Shown here: one piece after another, positions 15,834 through 24,230 of the stretch
How the letters are laid out: every line of letters starts with the position of its first letter
Position numbering within the stretch: the first letter of the stretch is position 1
Source: Mesorhizobium zhangyense
GTDB lineage: Bacteria; Pseudomonadota; Alphaproteobacteria; Rhizobiales; Rhizobiaceae
Direction: 5' to 3'
Assembly (NCBI RefSeq): GCF_011045115.1
Contig: NZ_JAAKZG010000001.1
Location: 1 to 64,000 of the forward strand
DNA length: 64,000 nucleotides
Translations under genes and position numbers: made by a program
Notes under the pieces: model-generated
What the model was told of the DNA's origin: nothing
Seen by the model: the letters and a program-made list of their open reading frames with translations, nothing else
Database searches by the model: none

Positions 15834-17216
15834 ATGACTTACCAGAACTTTTCGCTAGCGCAGCTGCAGGCGATCGACTCCGCACATCACATTCATCCCT
15901 TCACCGACCACAAGGATCTGCGTGCCACCGGCGCGCGCATGATCACCCGCGCCAACGGCCCGTTCATCTATGATTCCGAGGGCAACGAGCTGCTCGACGG
16001 CATGGCCGGCCTGTGGTGCGTCAATATCGGCTATGGCCGCAACGAACTCGCCGAAGCCGCCTACGAGCAGATGAAGGAACTGCCTTACTACAACTCCTTC
16101 TTCCGCTGTTCGACGCCGACGCCGGTGCTGCTTTCCAAGAAGCTCGCAGAGATCGCGCCGAAGAACATGAACCAGGTCTTCTACGGTTCGTCCGGTTCGG
16201 AATCGAATGACACCGCGCTGCGCCTCGTGCGCCACTACTGGGCGCTGGAAGGCAAGCCGCAGAAGAACCGCATCATCTCGCGCAACATGGCCTATCACGG
16301 CTCGACCATCACAGGCGCGTCGCTCGGCGGCATGTCGGGCATGCATGAGCAGCTTGGCGGCGCGGTGCCGAACATTGTCCATGTCATGATGCCTTACGCC
16401 TATGAACTGGCGCTGCCGGGCGAAAGTGACCACGACTTCGGCCTGCGCGCGGCAAAGGCCGTCGAAGACGCCATCCATGAAGCCGGTGCCGAAAACGTTG
16501 CTGCCTTCATCGGCGAGCCGATCATGGGCGCGGGTGGCGTAAAGATTCCGCCGGCAAGCTACTGGCCGGAAATCCAGCGCATCTGCCGCAAATATGATGT
16601 GCTTCTGATGCTCGATGAGGTCATCACCGGCTATGGCCGCACCGGCGAATGGTTTGCCGCGCAGACCATGGGCATCGAAGCCGACACGATCACCACCGCC
16701 AAGGCGCTCACCTCCGGCTACCAGCCGCTGTCGGCGCTGCTGGTCGGTGACCGTATCGCCACCACGCTGGTGGAGAAGGGCGGCGAGTTCAACCATGGCT
16801 ACACCTATTCCGGCCATCCGGTGGCCTGTGCCGTCGCTCTGAAGAACCTCGAGCTTATCGAGACGGAAGGGCTGATCGAGCGCGTCAAGACCGACACCGG
16901 GCCTTACTTCGCGCAGATGCTGAGGGAGCGTATTTCCGGCCACCCATTGGTTGGCGAGGTTCGCAGCATCGGCCTGATGGGCGCGATCGAGATCGTCAAG
17001 GACAAGGCGACGCGCGAACGCTTCCAGCCGGTCGGCAGTGCGGCTGTCGTCGTGCGTGACCACGCCATCGCGCAAGGCATGATGCTGCGTGCGACGGGCG
17101 ACTCGATGATCCTTTCGCCGCCCTTGATCTGGACCCGCGAAACCATCGACATGGCCGGCGAACGTATCGCCAAGGCGCTCGACCTCGCCGAAGCCGATCT
17201 TCGCAAGGCAAGTTGA
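15834..17216 (+). CDS. Class III omega-aminotransferase
   Basis: 460 residues of the PLP-dependent class III aminotransferase family. Features are GLWCVNIGYGR, YYNSFFRCSTP, FYGSSGSESNDTALRL, the YHGSTITGASLGG phosphate region, MLDEVITGYGRTG, and Schiff-base Lys290 in TTAKALTSGY. Family members use pyruvate or 2-oxoglutarate with beta-alanine, taurine, putrescine or similar amines. The start at 15834 is supported by GGAAGGA at 15819-15825. It is divergent from the methyltransferase unit and followed by an AhpD-like gene 58 bp downstream. The amine substrate is open; taurine or beta-alanine would fit sulfur and osmolyte neighbours. Confidence 0.9.
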   Translation: MTYQNFSLAQLQAIDSAHHIHPFTDHKDLRATGARMITRANGPFIYDSEGNELLDGMAGLWCVNIGYGRNELAEAAYEQMKELPYYNSFFRCSTPTPVLLSKKLAEIAPKNMNQVFYGSSGSESNDTALRLVRHYWALEGKPQKNRIISRNMAYHGSTITGASLGGMSGMHEQLGGAVPNIVHVMMPYAYELALPGESDHDFGLRAAKAVEDAIHEAGAENVAAFIGEPIMGAGGVKIPPASYWPEIQRICRKYDVLLMLDEVITGYGRTGEWFAAQTMGIEADTITTAKALTSGYQPLSALLVGDRIATTLVEKGGEFNHGYTYSGHPVACAVALKNLELIETEGLIERVKTDTGPYFAQMLRERISGHPLVGEVRSIGLMGAIEIVKDKATRERFQPVGSAAVVVRDHAIAQGMMLRATGDSMILSPPLIWTRETIDMAGERIAKALDLAEADLRKAS

Positions 17217-17274
17217 GACTGAAACGGGCGGGCGCGATGAATTCGCGTCCGTCCATTCACCACCGGAGACCGGC

Positions 17275-17685
17275 ATGAGCGGCAAACCCATCGTTCCTCT
17301 GATCGAATACGAAATGGCGAACGATACCGTTCGTGCCGTCTATGACGACATTATGCAGACGCGCAAAACCGACTGGATCAACAATTTCTGGAAGGTTCTG
17401 GCGCATGACCCTGCATTGCTGAAGCGCACCTGGGAAACGCTGCGCGAGGTGATGGGGCAGGGCGCGCTCGATCCGCTGGTCAAGGAAATGATTTACATCG
17501 CGGTCTCGGCGACGAATGGCTGCGAGTATTGTACCTATTCCCACACCGCATCGGCACGCGCCAAGGGCATGAGCGAGGCTCAGCTCATGGAGTTGCTGGC
17601 GGTGGTCGGCATGGCGAATGAAACCAATCGCCTCGCCAACGCTTTACGTCCGCCGGTCGACGTTCAGTTCGAGCCTCGCGGCTAG
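17275..17685 (+). CDS. AhpD-like carboxymuconolactone decarboxylase family protein
   Basis: 136 residues, an all-helical AhpD-like fold with the redox motif CEYCTYSH (Cys83, Cys86, His90). This family includes peroxidase partner AhpD and many uncharacterised oxidoreductases; the CxxC plus His is the proton-relay centre. A good start ATG at 17275 follows GGAGACCGGC. It lies 58 bp behind the aminotransferase and 9 bp ahead of the next small gene, so the three probably form an operon. It may remove peroxide or a reactive by-product of the aminotransferase pathway, but no ahpC is nearby. Confidence 0.85.
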   Translation: MSGKPIVPLIEYEMANDTVRAVYDDIMQTRKTDWINNFWKVLAHDPALLKRTWETLREVMGQGALDPLVKEMIYIAVSATNGCEYCTYSHTASARAKGMSEAQLMELLAVVGMANETNRLANALRPPVDVQFEPRG

Positions 17686-17694
17686 GAGAATTTC

Positions 17695-18048
17695 ATGAAA
17701 AGCCGCAGCAATCGCCGGTCAGCCACGATAGCCGGAAACCTGATGCTCGCACCGATGGTGGCCGCCATGCGGCTGCCGACGATGCTGAGCGAGGACAGAA
17801 GCACCAATCCGTGGGGCACGGAGACGCTGCGCGCGATCAACGAGAAGAACGCGGCCATGGCCGAGGGCATGGTGGCGGCGCAGATGTCGCTGATGCAGTC
17901 GGCATCGAGTTTCTGGTTCGACGTATTTTCCGGCAGGACGCCGTCTCTGTTCAGCGGCGTTGCTGCCGACCGCGCCGTTCAGGCGGCGCTGAAACCGGCC
18001 AGCCAGCGTGTGAAGGCGAATTACCGCCGATTGTCTTCGAAGGGCTGA
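17695..18048 (+). CDS. Small helical protein of unknown function
   Basis: 117 residues starting at an ATG with AGGAG at 17684-17688. The sequence is Met/Ala-rich and predicted helical: TIAGNLMLAPMVAAMRLPTML, INEKNAAMAEGMVAAQMSLMQSA, and a basic C-terminus ASQRVKANYRRL. The composition and amphipathic helices are reminiscent of phasin-type surface proteins, but no signature proves this. There is no signal peptide, though the first hydrophobic helix could touch a membrane. It follows the AhpD-like gene by 9 bp, so it is almost certainly co-transcribed with it. The 274 bp after it contain no clear gene. Confidence 0.6.
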   Translation: MKSRSNRRSATIAGNLMLAPMVAAMRLPTMLSEDRSTNPWGTETLRAINEKNAAMAEGMVAAQMSLMQSASSFWFDVFSGRTPSLFSGVAADRAVQAALKPASQRVKANYRRLSSKG

Positions 18049-18322
18049 GGCAGACTTCACGCGGTCTAAAGGCAAAAACCGCGTCCTCCAGGCGGAAGAG
18101 CACGGCTTTGCCATTCATACGCATGGCCCTTCGCCACTGAAGATACGCTGCGAAGGTAACGGCTCCGGTACGCAAGACCTGATCCGGAGCGGTAGGCGGC
18201 TGCGATGACCGCCTGCTCACTGTTCTAGCCGCACAACGTTACCGCGTGGTTAGCGAGAGCTTAATCAAATCTAAAAATTTGAATCTTTCGGCGAATTTGC
18301 GGCGAAAATCTCCGCCGCTCAC

Positions 18323-19207
18323 TTACGCGGCGTCACCGCGCAGGAAGTTGATGATGCCGGAGAAGTCGGCGCCGCCCTGTCCCTGGGCGTTGAACAGCGC
18401 GTAGAGTTGAGCGGCTTCCGCACCGAGCGGGGTGACCGCACCGGCTCCCTGCGCGGCCTCCTGCGCCAGCTTCAGGTCCTTCAGCATAAGGGCTGCGGCA
18501 AAGCCGGGCTTGTAGTCGCGATTGGCGGGCGAAGTCGGCACCGGGCCGGGGACGGGGCAGTAGGTCGTCAGCGACCAGCACTGGCCCGACGAAGTGGAGG
18601 CGACGTCGAAAAGCGCCTGATGCGACAGGCCGAGCTTTTCGGCCAGCACGAAGGCCTCGGCCACGCCGATCATCGAGATGCCGAGGATCATGTTGTTGCA
18701 GATCTTGGCGGCCTGACCGGCACCCGCGTCGCCGCAATGCACGATGCGTCCGGCCATCGGCTTGAGGATCGGCTCGGCCTTGGCGAAAGCATCAACCGCG
18801 CCGCCAGCCATGAAGGTCAGCGTGCCGGCGGTCGCACCGCCGGTGCCGCCGGAAACCGGCGCATCGATGGAGAGAAGGCCGTGCCTGGCGGCGATGGCAT
18901 GCGCCTTGCGCGCCGATTCCACATCGATGGTCGAGGAATCGATGAACAGCGCGCCTTTCTCGGCCTTCGGTGCGATGTCCTCATAGACCGACAGCACATG
19001 CTTGCCGGCTGGCAGCATCGTTATGACCACCTCGGCATCTTTCAGGGCGGCGACGGCATTGGCCATTACGGTGATGCCATGTTCGCGCGCGACGGTCAGG
19101 TTTTCGGGCATAAGGTCGAAACCCTGCACCGCATGACCTGCCTTCACAAGGTTGGCGGCCATCGGATTGCCCATATTGCCGAGGCCGATGAAGGCGATGG
19201 TGGTCAT
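18323..19207 (-). CDS. mmsB: 3-hydroxyisobutyrate dehydrogenase
   Basis: 294 residues of the beta-hydroxyacid dehydrogenase family. It has the N-terminal NAD motif FIGLGNMGNPMAANL (6-20), the substrate motif SIDAPVSGGTGGATAGTLTFMAGG (113-136), and catalytic Lys168 in GQAAKICNNM. It oxidises 3-hydroxyisobutyrate to methylmalonate semialdehyde in valine breakdown. It sits directly downstream of an isobutyryl-CoA dehydrogenase-like gene, which performs an earlier step of the same pathway. The 117-bp gap between them carries a purine-rich inverted repeat. No mmsA is in the window. Confidence 0.9.
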   Translation of the reverse strand: MTTIAFIGLGNMGNPMAANLVKAGHAVQGFDLMPENLTVAREHGITVMANAVAALKDAEVVITMLPAGKHVLSVYEDIAPKAEKGALFIDSSTIDVESARKAHAIAARHGLLSIDAPVSGGTGGATAGTLTFMAGGAVDAFAKAEPILKPMAGRIVHCGDAGAGQAAKICNNMILGISMIGVAEAFVLAEKLGLSHQALFDVASTSSGQCWSLTTYCPVPGPVPTSPANRDYKPGFAAALMLKDLKLAQEAAQGAGAVTPLGAEAAQLYALFNAQGQGGADFSGIINFLRGDAA

Positions 19208-19228
19208 GTTGAGGTTCCTCCGGGGGTG

Positions 19229-19334
19229 TTAGGGGAGTAAGGGAGTAGGGCAGTAAGGCCGTAAGGGAGTGGGGCAGTATGTAGACAGGGAGTTCTTTCC
19301 CTACTGCCTTACTGCCCTATTCCCCTACTGCCTT
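19229..19334. repeat. Purine/pyrimidine inverted and tandem repeat between mmsB and acyl-CoA dehydrogenase
   Basis: The left arm has two tandem purine-rich units built on GGGAGTAGGGCAGTAAGG (about 19231-19258 and 19260-19279). The right arm (about 19299-19332) is their near-perfect reverse complement. The arms can fold into a long hairpin. The right arm runs into the last codons and stop of the acyl-CoA dehydrogenase. The form suggests a dispersed intergenic repeat; it could also modulate read-through into mmsB. Confidence 0.7.
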
Positions 19335-20503
19335 CCGATCAAAGCCCGCGCGATGATCACGCGCATGATCTCGTTGGTGCCTTCGAGAATCTGGTGGACG
19401 CGAAGGTCGCGCACCAGTTTTTCGATGCCGTAGTCATGTAGATAGCCGTAGCCGCCATGCAGTTGCAGCGCGTCGTTGGCGACGTTGAAGCCGGTGTCGG
19501 TGACGAAGCGCTTGGCCATGGCCGACCATTTGCCGGCGTCCGGCGCCTTGCGGTCCAGCTTGGAGGCGGCGGTGTAGAGGAAGATGCGCGCGGCCTGCAA
19601 TTCCGTTTCCATGTCGGCGAGCTTGAACTGCAGCGCCTGGAACTGGTTGATCGCCTGGCCGAAAGCCTTGCGCTCGGCAGTATAGCTCACCGCCTTGTCG
19701 AGAGCCGATTGCGCACCGCCCAGCGAGCACGCCGCAATGTTCAATCGCCCGCCATCCAGCCCGGACATTGCGATGCCGAAGCCCGCGCCTTCGTCGGACA
19801 GGAGGTTCTCGGCCGGCACCTTGCAGTCCTCGAAGATGACCTGGCGGGTCGACTGCATGTGCCAGCCCATCTTGCTCTCGACTGCGCCGAAGGAGAGGCC
19901 CGGCGCGTCCTTGGGCACGACGAGGGTGGAGATGCCTTTTGGGCCGTCCTGGCCCGTGCGGACCATCGTCACGTAGATATCGCTGTCGCCGGCACCCGAA
20001 ATGAACTGCTTTGCGCCGTTCACGACATAGTCGCTGCCATTGCCGCCGCTGCGCACGGCGCGAGTCTTGAGAGCTGCCGCGTCCGAACCTGAGCCGGGCT
20101 CGGTCAGGCAGTAGCTCGCCAGCCATTCCATCGAGGTCAGCTTGGGAATGAAGCGCTGGCGCTGTTCCTCGTTGCCGAAGCGGTCGATCATCCACGTTGC
20201 CATGTTGTGGATCGAGATGAAGGAGGCGAAGCCGGGGCAGGCTTTCGACAGCGCTTCGAACACCAGCACCGCGTCCAGCCGTCCAAGTGCCGAGCCGCCG
20301 ACATCGTCGCGCACATAGATGCCGCCGAGCCCGAGCGGGCCGGTTTCGCGAATCACATCTGCTGGGAAATGGCGCTGCTTGTCCCATTCGAGCGCGTTGG
20401 GGGCGACGCGATCCTGCGCGAAGGCCTCAGCCATCTCCTGGATGGCGCGTTGATCCTCATTGAGATCGAACTGACCGGCGGTCGGGTCGACTGCGGCGTC
20501 CAT
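19325..20503 (-). CDS. Isobutyryl-CoA dehydrogenase-like acyl-CoA dehydrogenase
   Basis: 392 residues with the acyl-CoA dehydrogenase fold: N-terminal helices (QRAIQEMAEAFAQDRVAP), the FAD loop YCLTEPGSGSDAAALKT, SKMGWHMQSTRQVIFEDC, the helical C-domain RKAFGQAINQFQALQFKLADM, LHGGYGYLHDYGIEKLVRD, and the catalytic Glu in QILEGTNEIMR near the C-terminus. Position next to mmsB supports isobutyryl-CoA as substrate, giving methacrylyl-CoA in valine catabolism. FAD-dependent, passing electrons to ETF. Related short-chain acyl-CoA substrates, including 2-methylbutyryl-CoA, cannot be excluded. Confidence 0.88.
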   Translation of the reverse strand: MDAAVDPTAGQFDLNEDQRAIQEMAEAFAQDRVAPNALEWDKQRHFPADVIRETGPLGLGGIYVRDDVGGSALGRLDAVLVFEALSKACPGFASFISIHNMATWMIDRFGNEEQRQRFIPKLTSMEWLASYCLTEPGSGSDAAALKTRAVRSGGNGSDYVVNGAKQFISGAGDSDIYVTMVRTGQDGPKGISTLVVPKDAPGLSFGAVESKMGWHMQSTRQVIFEDCKVPAENLLSDEGAGFGIAMSGLDGGRLNIAACSLGGAQSALDKAVSYTAERKAFGQAINQFQALQFKLADMETELQAARIFLYTAASKLDRKAPDAGKWSAMAKRFVTDTGFNVANDALQLHGGYGYLHDYGIEKLVRDLRVHQILEGTNEIMRVIIARALIGRQ

Positions 20504-20579
20504 GGCGTCCTCCCTGACGTTTCCTGGCTTGCGAACATTTTTGCGATCGGACGTTTTTGTCCGGGAAAAGTTCGTTTTG

Positions 20580-20630
20580 CCGCATGATCTGGTGCCAAAA
20601 CTCTGCGACTTTTCGCGATCATGCTCTAGG
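20580..20630. repeat. Rhizobial-type palindromic intergenic element (RIME-like)
   Basis: GCATGATC at 20582-20589 and GATCATGC at 20617-20624 flank an A/T-rich core containing CCAAAACT and CTTTTCG. This matches the architecture I remember for short mosaic palindromes scattered in Rhizobium and Mesorhizobium intergenic regions. It lies between the divergent acyl-CoA dehydrogenase and cupin genes. Confidence 0.65.
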
Positions 20631-20718
20631 CGTGCCGATCAATCTAGACCAATGATGCACCCGCGCAACCCGACCTCATGCGGAGCGGCTGTGCACAAAT
20701 ACATGCTCGAGGCTATGT

Positions 20719-21321
20719 GTGACGATATTTTTTGAGGAACTGCTCGACCATTTCCGCGTCTTCCTGGCGACGTTCGAGGATGAGCGCTTGCGTGATTTCA
20801 CGGCCTCGTGCGACTGGGCGATGTCGCCGCGCGCGCTGGAGCCGAACGAGCTTCCAAGTTCGAGTCTTCTCGAGCGCACCGCCGAACTTGCGGCGGCCAC
20901 GGCTCGCCCGCTGGCAAAGTTCGTCACGGATCATCGCTCCGAGCTGCGCTGGGGGCAGACCTACACCGCTGCCGATTTCGGCCAGCATTTCATCGACAAT
21001 TACGGCTGGCTGGAAGTGTTCGGCACGCGCGGGCACTTCGAGAGTGATGCGGTGGCGGGGGGACTGCTGATACTTGGGCCGGGTATCGTCTATCCCGACC
21101 ACCATCATGAGGCAGAGGAAATCTACATTCCGCTGACCGGCGGTACCGAGTGGCGCAAGGGCGATGGCGATTTCGTCATCCGGGAGGGCGGTGAAGTCAT
21201 TCATCACCCGTCCAATGTCAATCACGCCATGAAGACCGGGGACGAGCCGCTGCTGGCGCTCTATCTGTGGCGCGGCGGACCGCTTGCAGTGCGTTCGACG
21301 ATCACCGGCGGGCAGGGCTGA
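20719..21321 (+). CDS. Cupin DMSP lyase-like protein (DddQ/DddL type)
   Basis: 200 residues. An N-terminal helical part (1-75) is followed by a C-terminal cupin. Cupin motif 1 contains His128, His130, Glu134 and Tyr136 (YPDHHHEAEEIYIPLTGG). Motif 2 has His169 (HPSNVNHAMKTGDEPLLALYLWRGG). This helical-plus-cupin layout and the H-x-H-x3-E-x-Y plus later His set are shared with DMSP lyases DddQ, DddL, DddW and DddK, which cleave DMSP to DMS and acrylate. It begins with GTG at 20719, with GAGG at 20709-20712. cobQ starts 5 bp later, so the two are translationally linked. Alternative: another cupin lyase or isomerase of unknown substrate. Confidence 0.6.
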   Translation: MTIFFEELLDHFRVFLATFEDERLRDFTASCDWAMSPRALEPNELPSSSLLERTAELAAATARPLAKFVTDHRSELRWGQTYTAADFGQHFIDNYGWLEVFGTRGHFESDAVAGGLLILGPGIVYPDHHHEAEEIYIPLTGGTEWRKGDGDFVIREGGEVIHHPSNVNHAMKTGDEPLLALYLWRGGPLAVRSTITGGQG

Positions 21322-21326
21322 GCATC

Positions 21327-22796
21327 ATGGCCAAGGCGATCATGCTCCAGGGCACCGGCTCGGATGTCGGCAAGACGGTGCTCGTTGCCGGCCTGTGCCG
21401 TGCTGCGAAAAAGCGGGGGTTGAATGTGCGGCCATTCAAGCCGCAGAACATGTCCAACAATGCCGCCGTTGCCGACATTCCGGGCGAAGCAGGCGGCGGC
21501 GAGATCGGCCGCGCGCAGTGGCTGCAGGCGATCGCCTGTGGCGTCGCACCGTCGATCCACATGAACCCGGTGCTGCTGAAGCCGCAAAGCGATGTCGGCG
21601 CGCAGGTGGTCGTGCAGGGCAAGGTTTTCGGCGAGGCCAAGGCACGCGACTATCAGGCGATGAAGCCGCAATTGATGGGTGCGGTGCTCGATTCCTGGCA
21701 GAAGCTCGGGGAGGGCGCCGATCTCATTATAGTCGAGGGTGCCGGTTCGCCCGCCGAAATCAATCTGAGGCCGCGCGACATCGCCAATATGGGCTTTGCA
21801 ACGCGGGCCGATGTGCCGGTCATTCTCGTCGGCGATATTGATCGCGGCGGAGTGATCGCGTCGGTTGCCGGCACGCATCTGATCCTGCCGGAGGAAGACC
21901 GGCGCATGATCGTCGGCTATCTCATCAACAAGTTCCGCGGCGACGTGACCCTGTTCGACGACGGTATTGCCGCGATCGAGCGCTTCACCGGCTGGCCCTG
22001 CTTCGGCGTCGTGCCGTGGCTGAAGGCGGCGGCGCTGCTGCCTTCGGAGGATTCGGTCATTCTCGAGCGGCTGACCTCAGGCGAAAAGCGGGCGCTGAAG
22101 GTCGCCGTTCCCATGCTTGGCCGCATCGCCAATTTCGACGATCTCGACCCGTTGCGCGCCGAACCTCAGGTCGAGGTGGTGTTCGTGCCTCCCGGCCAGA
22201 AATTGCCGGAAGATGCCGGGCTCGTTGTGATCCCCGGCTCAAAATCCACCATTGGCGACCTGCTGATGTTCCGGGAAAACGGCTGGGATCGCGATCTGCT
22301 CGACCATCGCCGGCGGGGCGGCCATGTCGTCGGCATCTGCGGTGGCTACCAGATGCTTGGCCGCACCGTGCGCGATCCGCACGGCATCGAGGGTAGCGTC
22401 AGGGAGGCGGAAGGGCTCGGCCTGCTCGACATCGAGACGGCGATGGAGCCGGAAAAGACGGTGCGCAACGTCACCGCGCGTTCGGTCCATTTCGATGTGC
22501 CGCTGTCAGGGTACGAAATTCATCTTGGTGCTACCAGCGGGCCGGATTGCCTGCGCCCCACGGCGATCATCAACAATACCGACGACGGCGCGACGTCGCC
22601 CGATGGCAAAGTGTTCGGCACCTATATGCACGGACTTTTCGGCTCTGATGCGTTTCGTGCAAGGTTTCTTGAAAGCCTCGGCATCAAGGGCGGCGGCATC
22701 GATTATCGCGCCGAAGTCGAGCGGGCGCTGGACGAGATCGCAGACCACCTCGAAACGCATCTCGAGGTCGACGCGATTTTCGCAGCCGCTCGATAA
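21327..22796 (+). CDS. cobQ: Cobyric acid synthase (adenosylcobyrate amidotransferase)
   Basis: 489 residues. An N-terminal ATP-dependent synthetase domain has GTGSDVGKTVLVAGL (9-23) and PFKPQNMSNNAAV. The C-terminal class I glutamine amidotransferase-like domain has the nucleophile Cys near 337 in GICGGYQMLG and His near 434 in TYMHGLFG. CobQ amidates four carboxylates of adenosylcobyrinic acid a,c-diamide during B12 synthesis. The ATG at 21327 matches the conserved family start MAKAIMLQGT. No cobalamin riboswitch was seen upstream. The only partner in the apparent operon is the cupin gene, which is an unusual setting for a cob gene. Confidence 0.93.
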   Translation: MAKAIMLQGTGSDVGKTVLVAGLCRAAKKRGLNVRPFKPQNMSNNAAVADIPGEAGGGEIGRAQWLQAIACGVAPSIHMNPVLLKPQSDVGAQVVVQGKVFGEAKARDYQAMKPQLMGAVLDSWQKLGEGADLIIVEGAGSPAEINLRPRDIANMGFATRADVPVILVGDIDRGGVIASVAGTHLILPEEDRRMIVGYLINKFRGDVTLFDDGIAAIERFTGWPCFGVVPWLKAAALLPSEDSVILERLTSGEKRALKVAVPMLGRIANFDDLDPLRAEPQVEVVFVPPGQKLPEDAGLVVIPGSKSTIGDLLMFRENGWDRDLLDHRRRGGHVVGICGGYQMLGRTVRDPHGIEGSVREAEGLGLLDIETAMEPEKTVRNVTARSVHFDVPLSGYEIHLGATSGPDCLRPTAIINNTDDGATSPDGKVFGTYMHGLFGSDAFRARFLESLGIKGGGIDYRAEVERALDEIADHLETHLEVDAIFAAAR

Positions 22797-23228
22797 TCAG
22801 CCGGCTTTCTCATGCGCTTTCGGCCAATAGGTGCCGAAGGACCAGACGTTGCCTTCGGGATCGGCGCAAATGAAGTCGCGGCTGCCATAGTCGCGGTCGG
22901 TCAGGCCTTCGAGAATTTTGGCGCCAGCGGTCTTGGCGCGCGCAAACAGGGCGTCGGGGTCATCGACAGCGACATAGGTGGATTTTCCGCCATTCTGGCC
23001 CGGCTCGCCGACCATCTTGCCGTATTCGTCGTCGCGCGCCGTGCCGAGCATGATCATTGCGGAACCCAGTGCCAGTTCGGCATGCTGGACGATGCCCTTG
23101 TCGTCGGCGTAGCGGGCGTGCACGGCGAAACCGAAAGCTTTGCCCAACCAGTCGATCATCCCGGCGGCGTCGCGATAGCGGAAGGTCGGGTAAATGCGTG
23201 GCGGTTCGATTGAAGCGGTTGCAGGCAT
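22797..23228 (-). CDS. VOC (glyoxalase/bleomycin-resistance-like) family protein
   Basis: 143 residues with a vicinal oxygen chelate fold: YPTFRYRDAAGMIDWLGKAFGF, HAELALGSAMIMLG, YVAVDDPDALFARAKTAGAKI, and C-terminal DPEGNVWSFGTYWP. This matches the PhnB-like/glyoxalase group often annotated as DNA-binding or antibiotic-resistance-like without proof. The ATG at 23228 is chosen for the strong GGAGG 6 bp upstream. Its stop abuts the cobQ stop. An AraC-type regulator lies directly upstream on the same strand and may control it. Substrate unknown. Confidence 0.8.
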   Translation of the reverse strand: MPATASIEPPRIYPTFRYRDAAGMIDWLGKAFGFAVHARYADDKGIVQHAELALGSAMIMLGTARDDEYGKMVGEPGQNGGKSTYVAVDDPDALFARAKTAGAKILEGLTDRDYGSRDFICADPEGNVWSFGTYWPKAHEKAG

Positions 23229-23305
23229 GGTTTCCTCCTTCGCCCTGTCAATTGAACCCATTGTGGCGAAGCGCCGTTCCACCGTCTTGAAGAAATGTTA
23301 CCCGT

Positions 23306-24145
23306 TCATGCGGCTTGCGCCAGCCAAGCAGCAGGCGTGGTGCCGGCCAGTTCGTGAAAGTCGCGGGCCATATGGGCCTGATCGGCATAGCCGCATTCGG
23401 CAGCAATGCCAGCCCATCCATCTCCCTGACTGCTCTTGGAAAGGGTCAGGACGTGGTTGAAGCGGACGATGCGTGACAGCGTTTTGGGTCCGATCCCGAT
23501 CTCGGCGGCAAAGCGATTGGCAAGATGTTTGCGGCTCCAGCCGATTTCCGTCGCAAGCCTGCTGATCGGCATGCGCCCACCACTCGCCATCAGACGGTCG
23601 AAAGCCCAGGAAACCGGGGAGGGTGCTCGCGCCGCGCCGGCAAGGCGTCGGGTTACAAAACGCTGGGCCATTGCAAGACGCTGATCCCACGTTGCCACAT
23701 CGCTCAAGCGTTCGCGCAAGTTGCGACCTTCGCGTCCCATCACGTCGCCGAGGTCGATCATTCGACCGGTCAACTCGGTCATAGGCATACCGAAGAACCG
23801 CCGTGCACCGAGCGGCGTGAAATCGATCTGGATGCAATGGGCGTCACCGAAGGAGTCGATGACGACCGGTCCGGCAAACAGGCCGGCGGCGAAGCTTGTT
23901 ACCCTGTCTTCGAAACCTGGCGTTCGGCCAAGCCCGATCGAAAACGCACCGCCGAAGCTGATGATCAGCGGCACCGTCAGCGAGGCGGCCTCGGTCTGGC
24001 GAAAATGCCCGGCCACGAGTTCGCGATAGCCGGTGATGCGCGTGACCAGACCGGTCAAAGCAGCGTCCGGCGCATGTTGCACCATCTCGAAGGCGCCCGC
24101 TTGAGGCGCAGCCAGTATCGAACGCGTTTCGGATAATTCGCTCAT
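23306..24145 (-). CDS. AraC-family transcriptional regulator
   Basis: 279 residues. The N-terminal half is a sensing domain of the DUF6597 type (LVTRITGYRELVAGHFRQTEAASLTVPLI). The C-terminal half carries two AraC helix-turn-helix units at about 190-275 (ISRLATEIGWSRKHLANRF and WAGIAAECGYADQAHMARDFHELAGTTPAAW). Members activate a nearby gene, often a small VOC or methyltransferase protein, and here the VOC gene lies 77 bp downstream on the same strand. The ligand is unknown. Confidence 0.88.
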   Translation of the reverse strand: MSELSETRSILAAPQAGAFEMVQHAPDAALTGLVTRITGYRELVAGHFRQTEAASLTVPLIISFGGAFSIGLGRTPGFEDRVTSFAAGLFAGPVVIDSFGDAHCIQIDFTPLGARRFFGMPMTELTGRMIDLGDVMGREGRNLRERLSDVATWDQRLAMAQRFVTRRLAGAARAPSPVSWAFDRLMASGGRMPISRLATEIGWSRKHLANRFAAEIGIGPKTLSRIVRFNHVLTLSKSSQGDGWAGIAAECGYADQAHMARDFHELAGTTPAAWLAQAA

Positions 24146-24188
24146 TCGGCGTTTCCTTCACGCCGAATCTAGCAGAACCGTGTGGTGA

Positions 24189-24222
24189 CCAAAAGCACCC
24201 GACAATGTGCCGGATGCTTTTG
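24189..24222 (-). terminator. Intrinsic terminator after small membrane protein gene
   Basis: An imperfect stem AAAAGCA-CCCG pairs with CGG-ATGCTTTT around an ACAATGTG loop. Read on the minus strand it ends in a TTTT run. It lies just past the stop of the 56-residue membrane protein and ahead of the AraC gene. Confidence 0.7.
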
Positions 24223-24230
24223 TAAAAGTT

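Noticed and set aside
21000-21327. Cobalamin riboswitch upstream of cobQ
   Set aside because: The upstream sequence is the coding region of the cupin gene; no B12-box or leader structure was seen.
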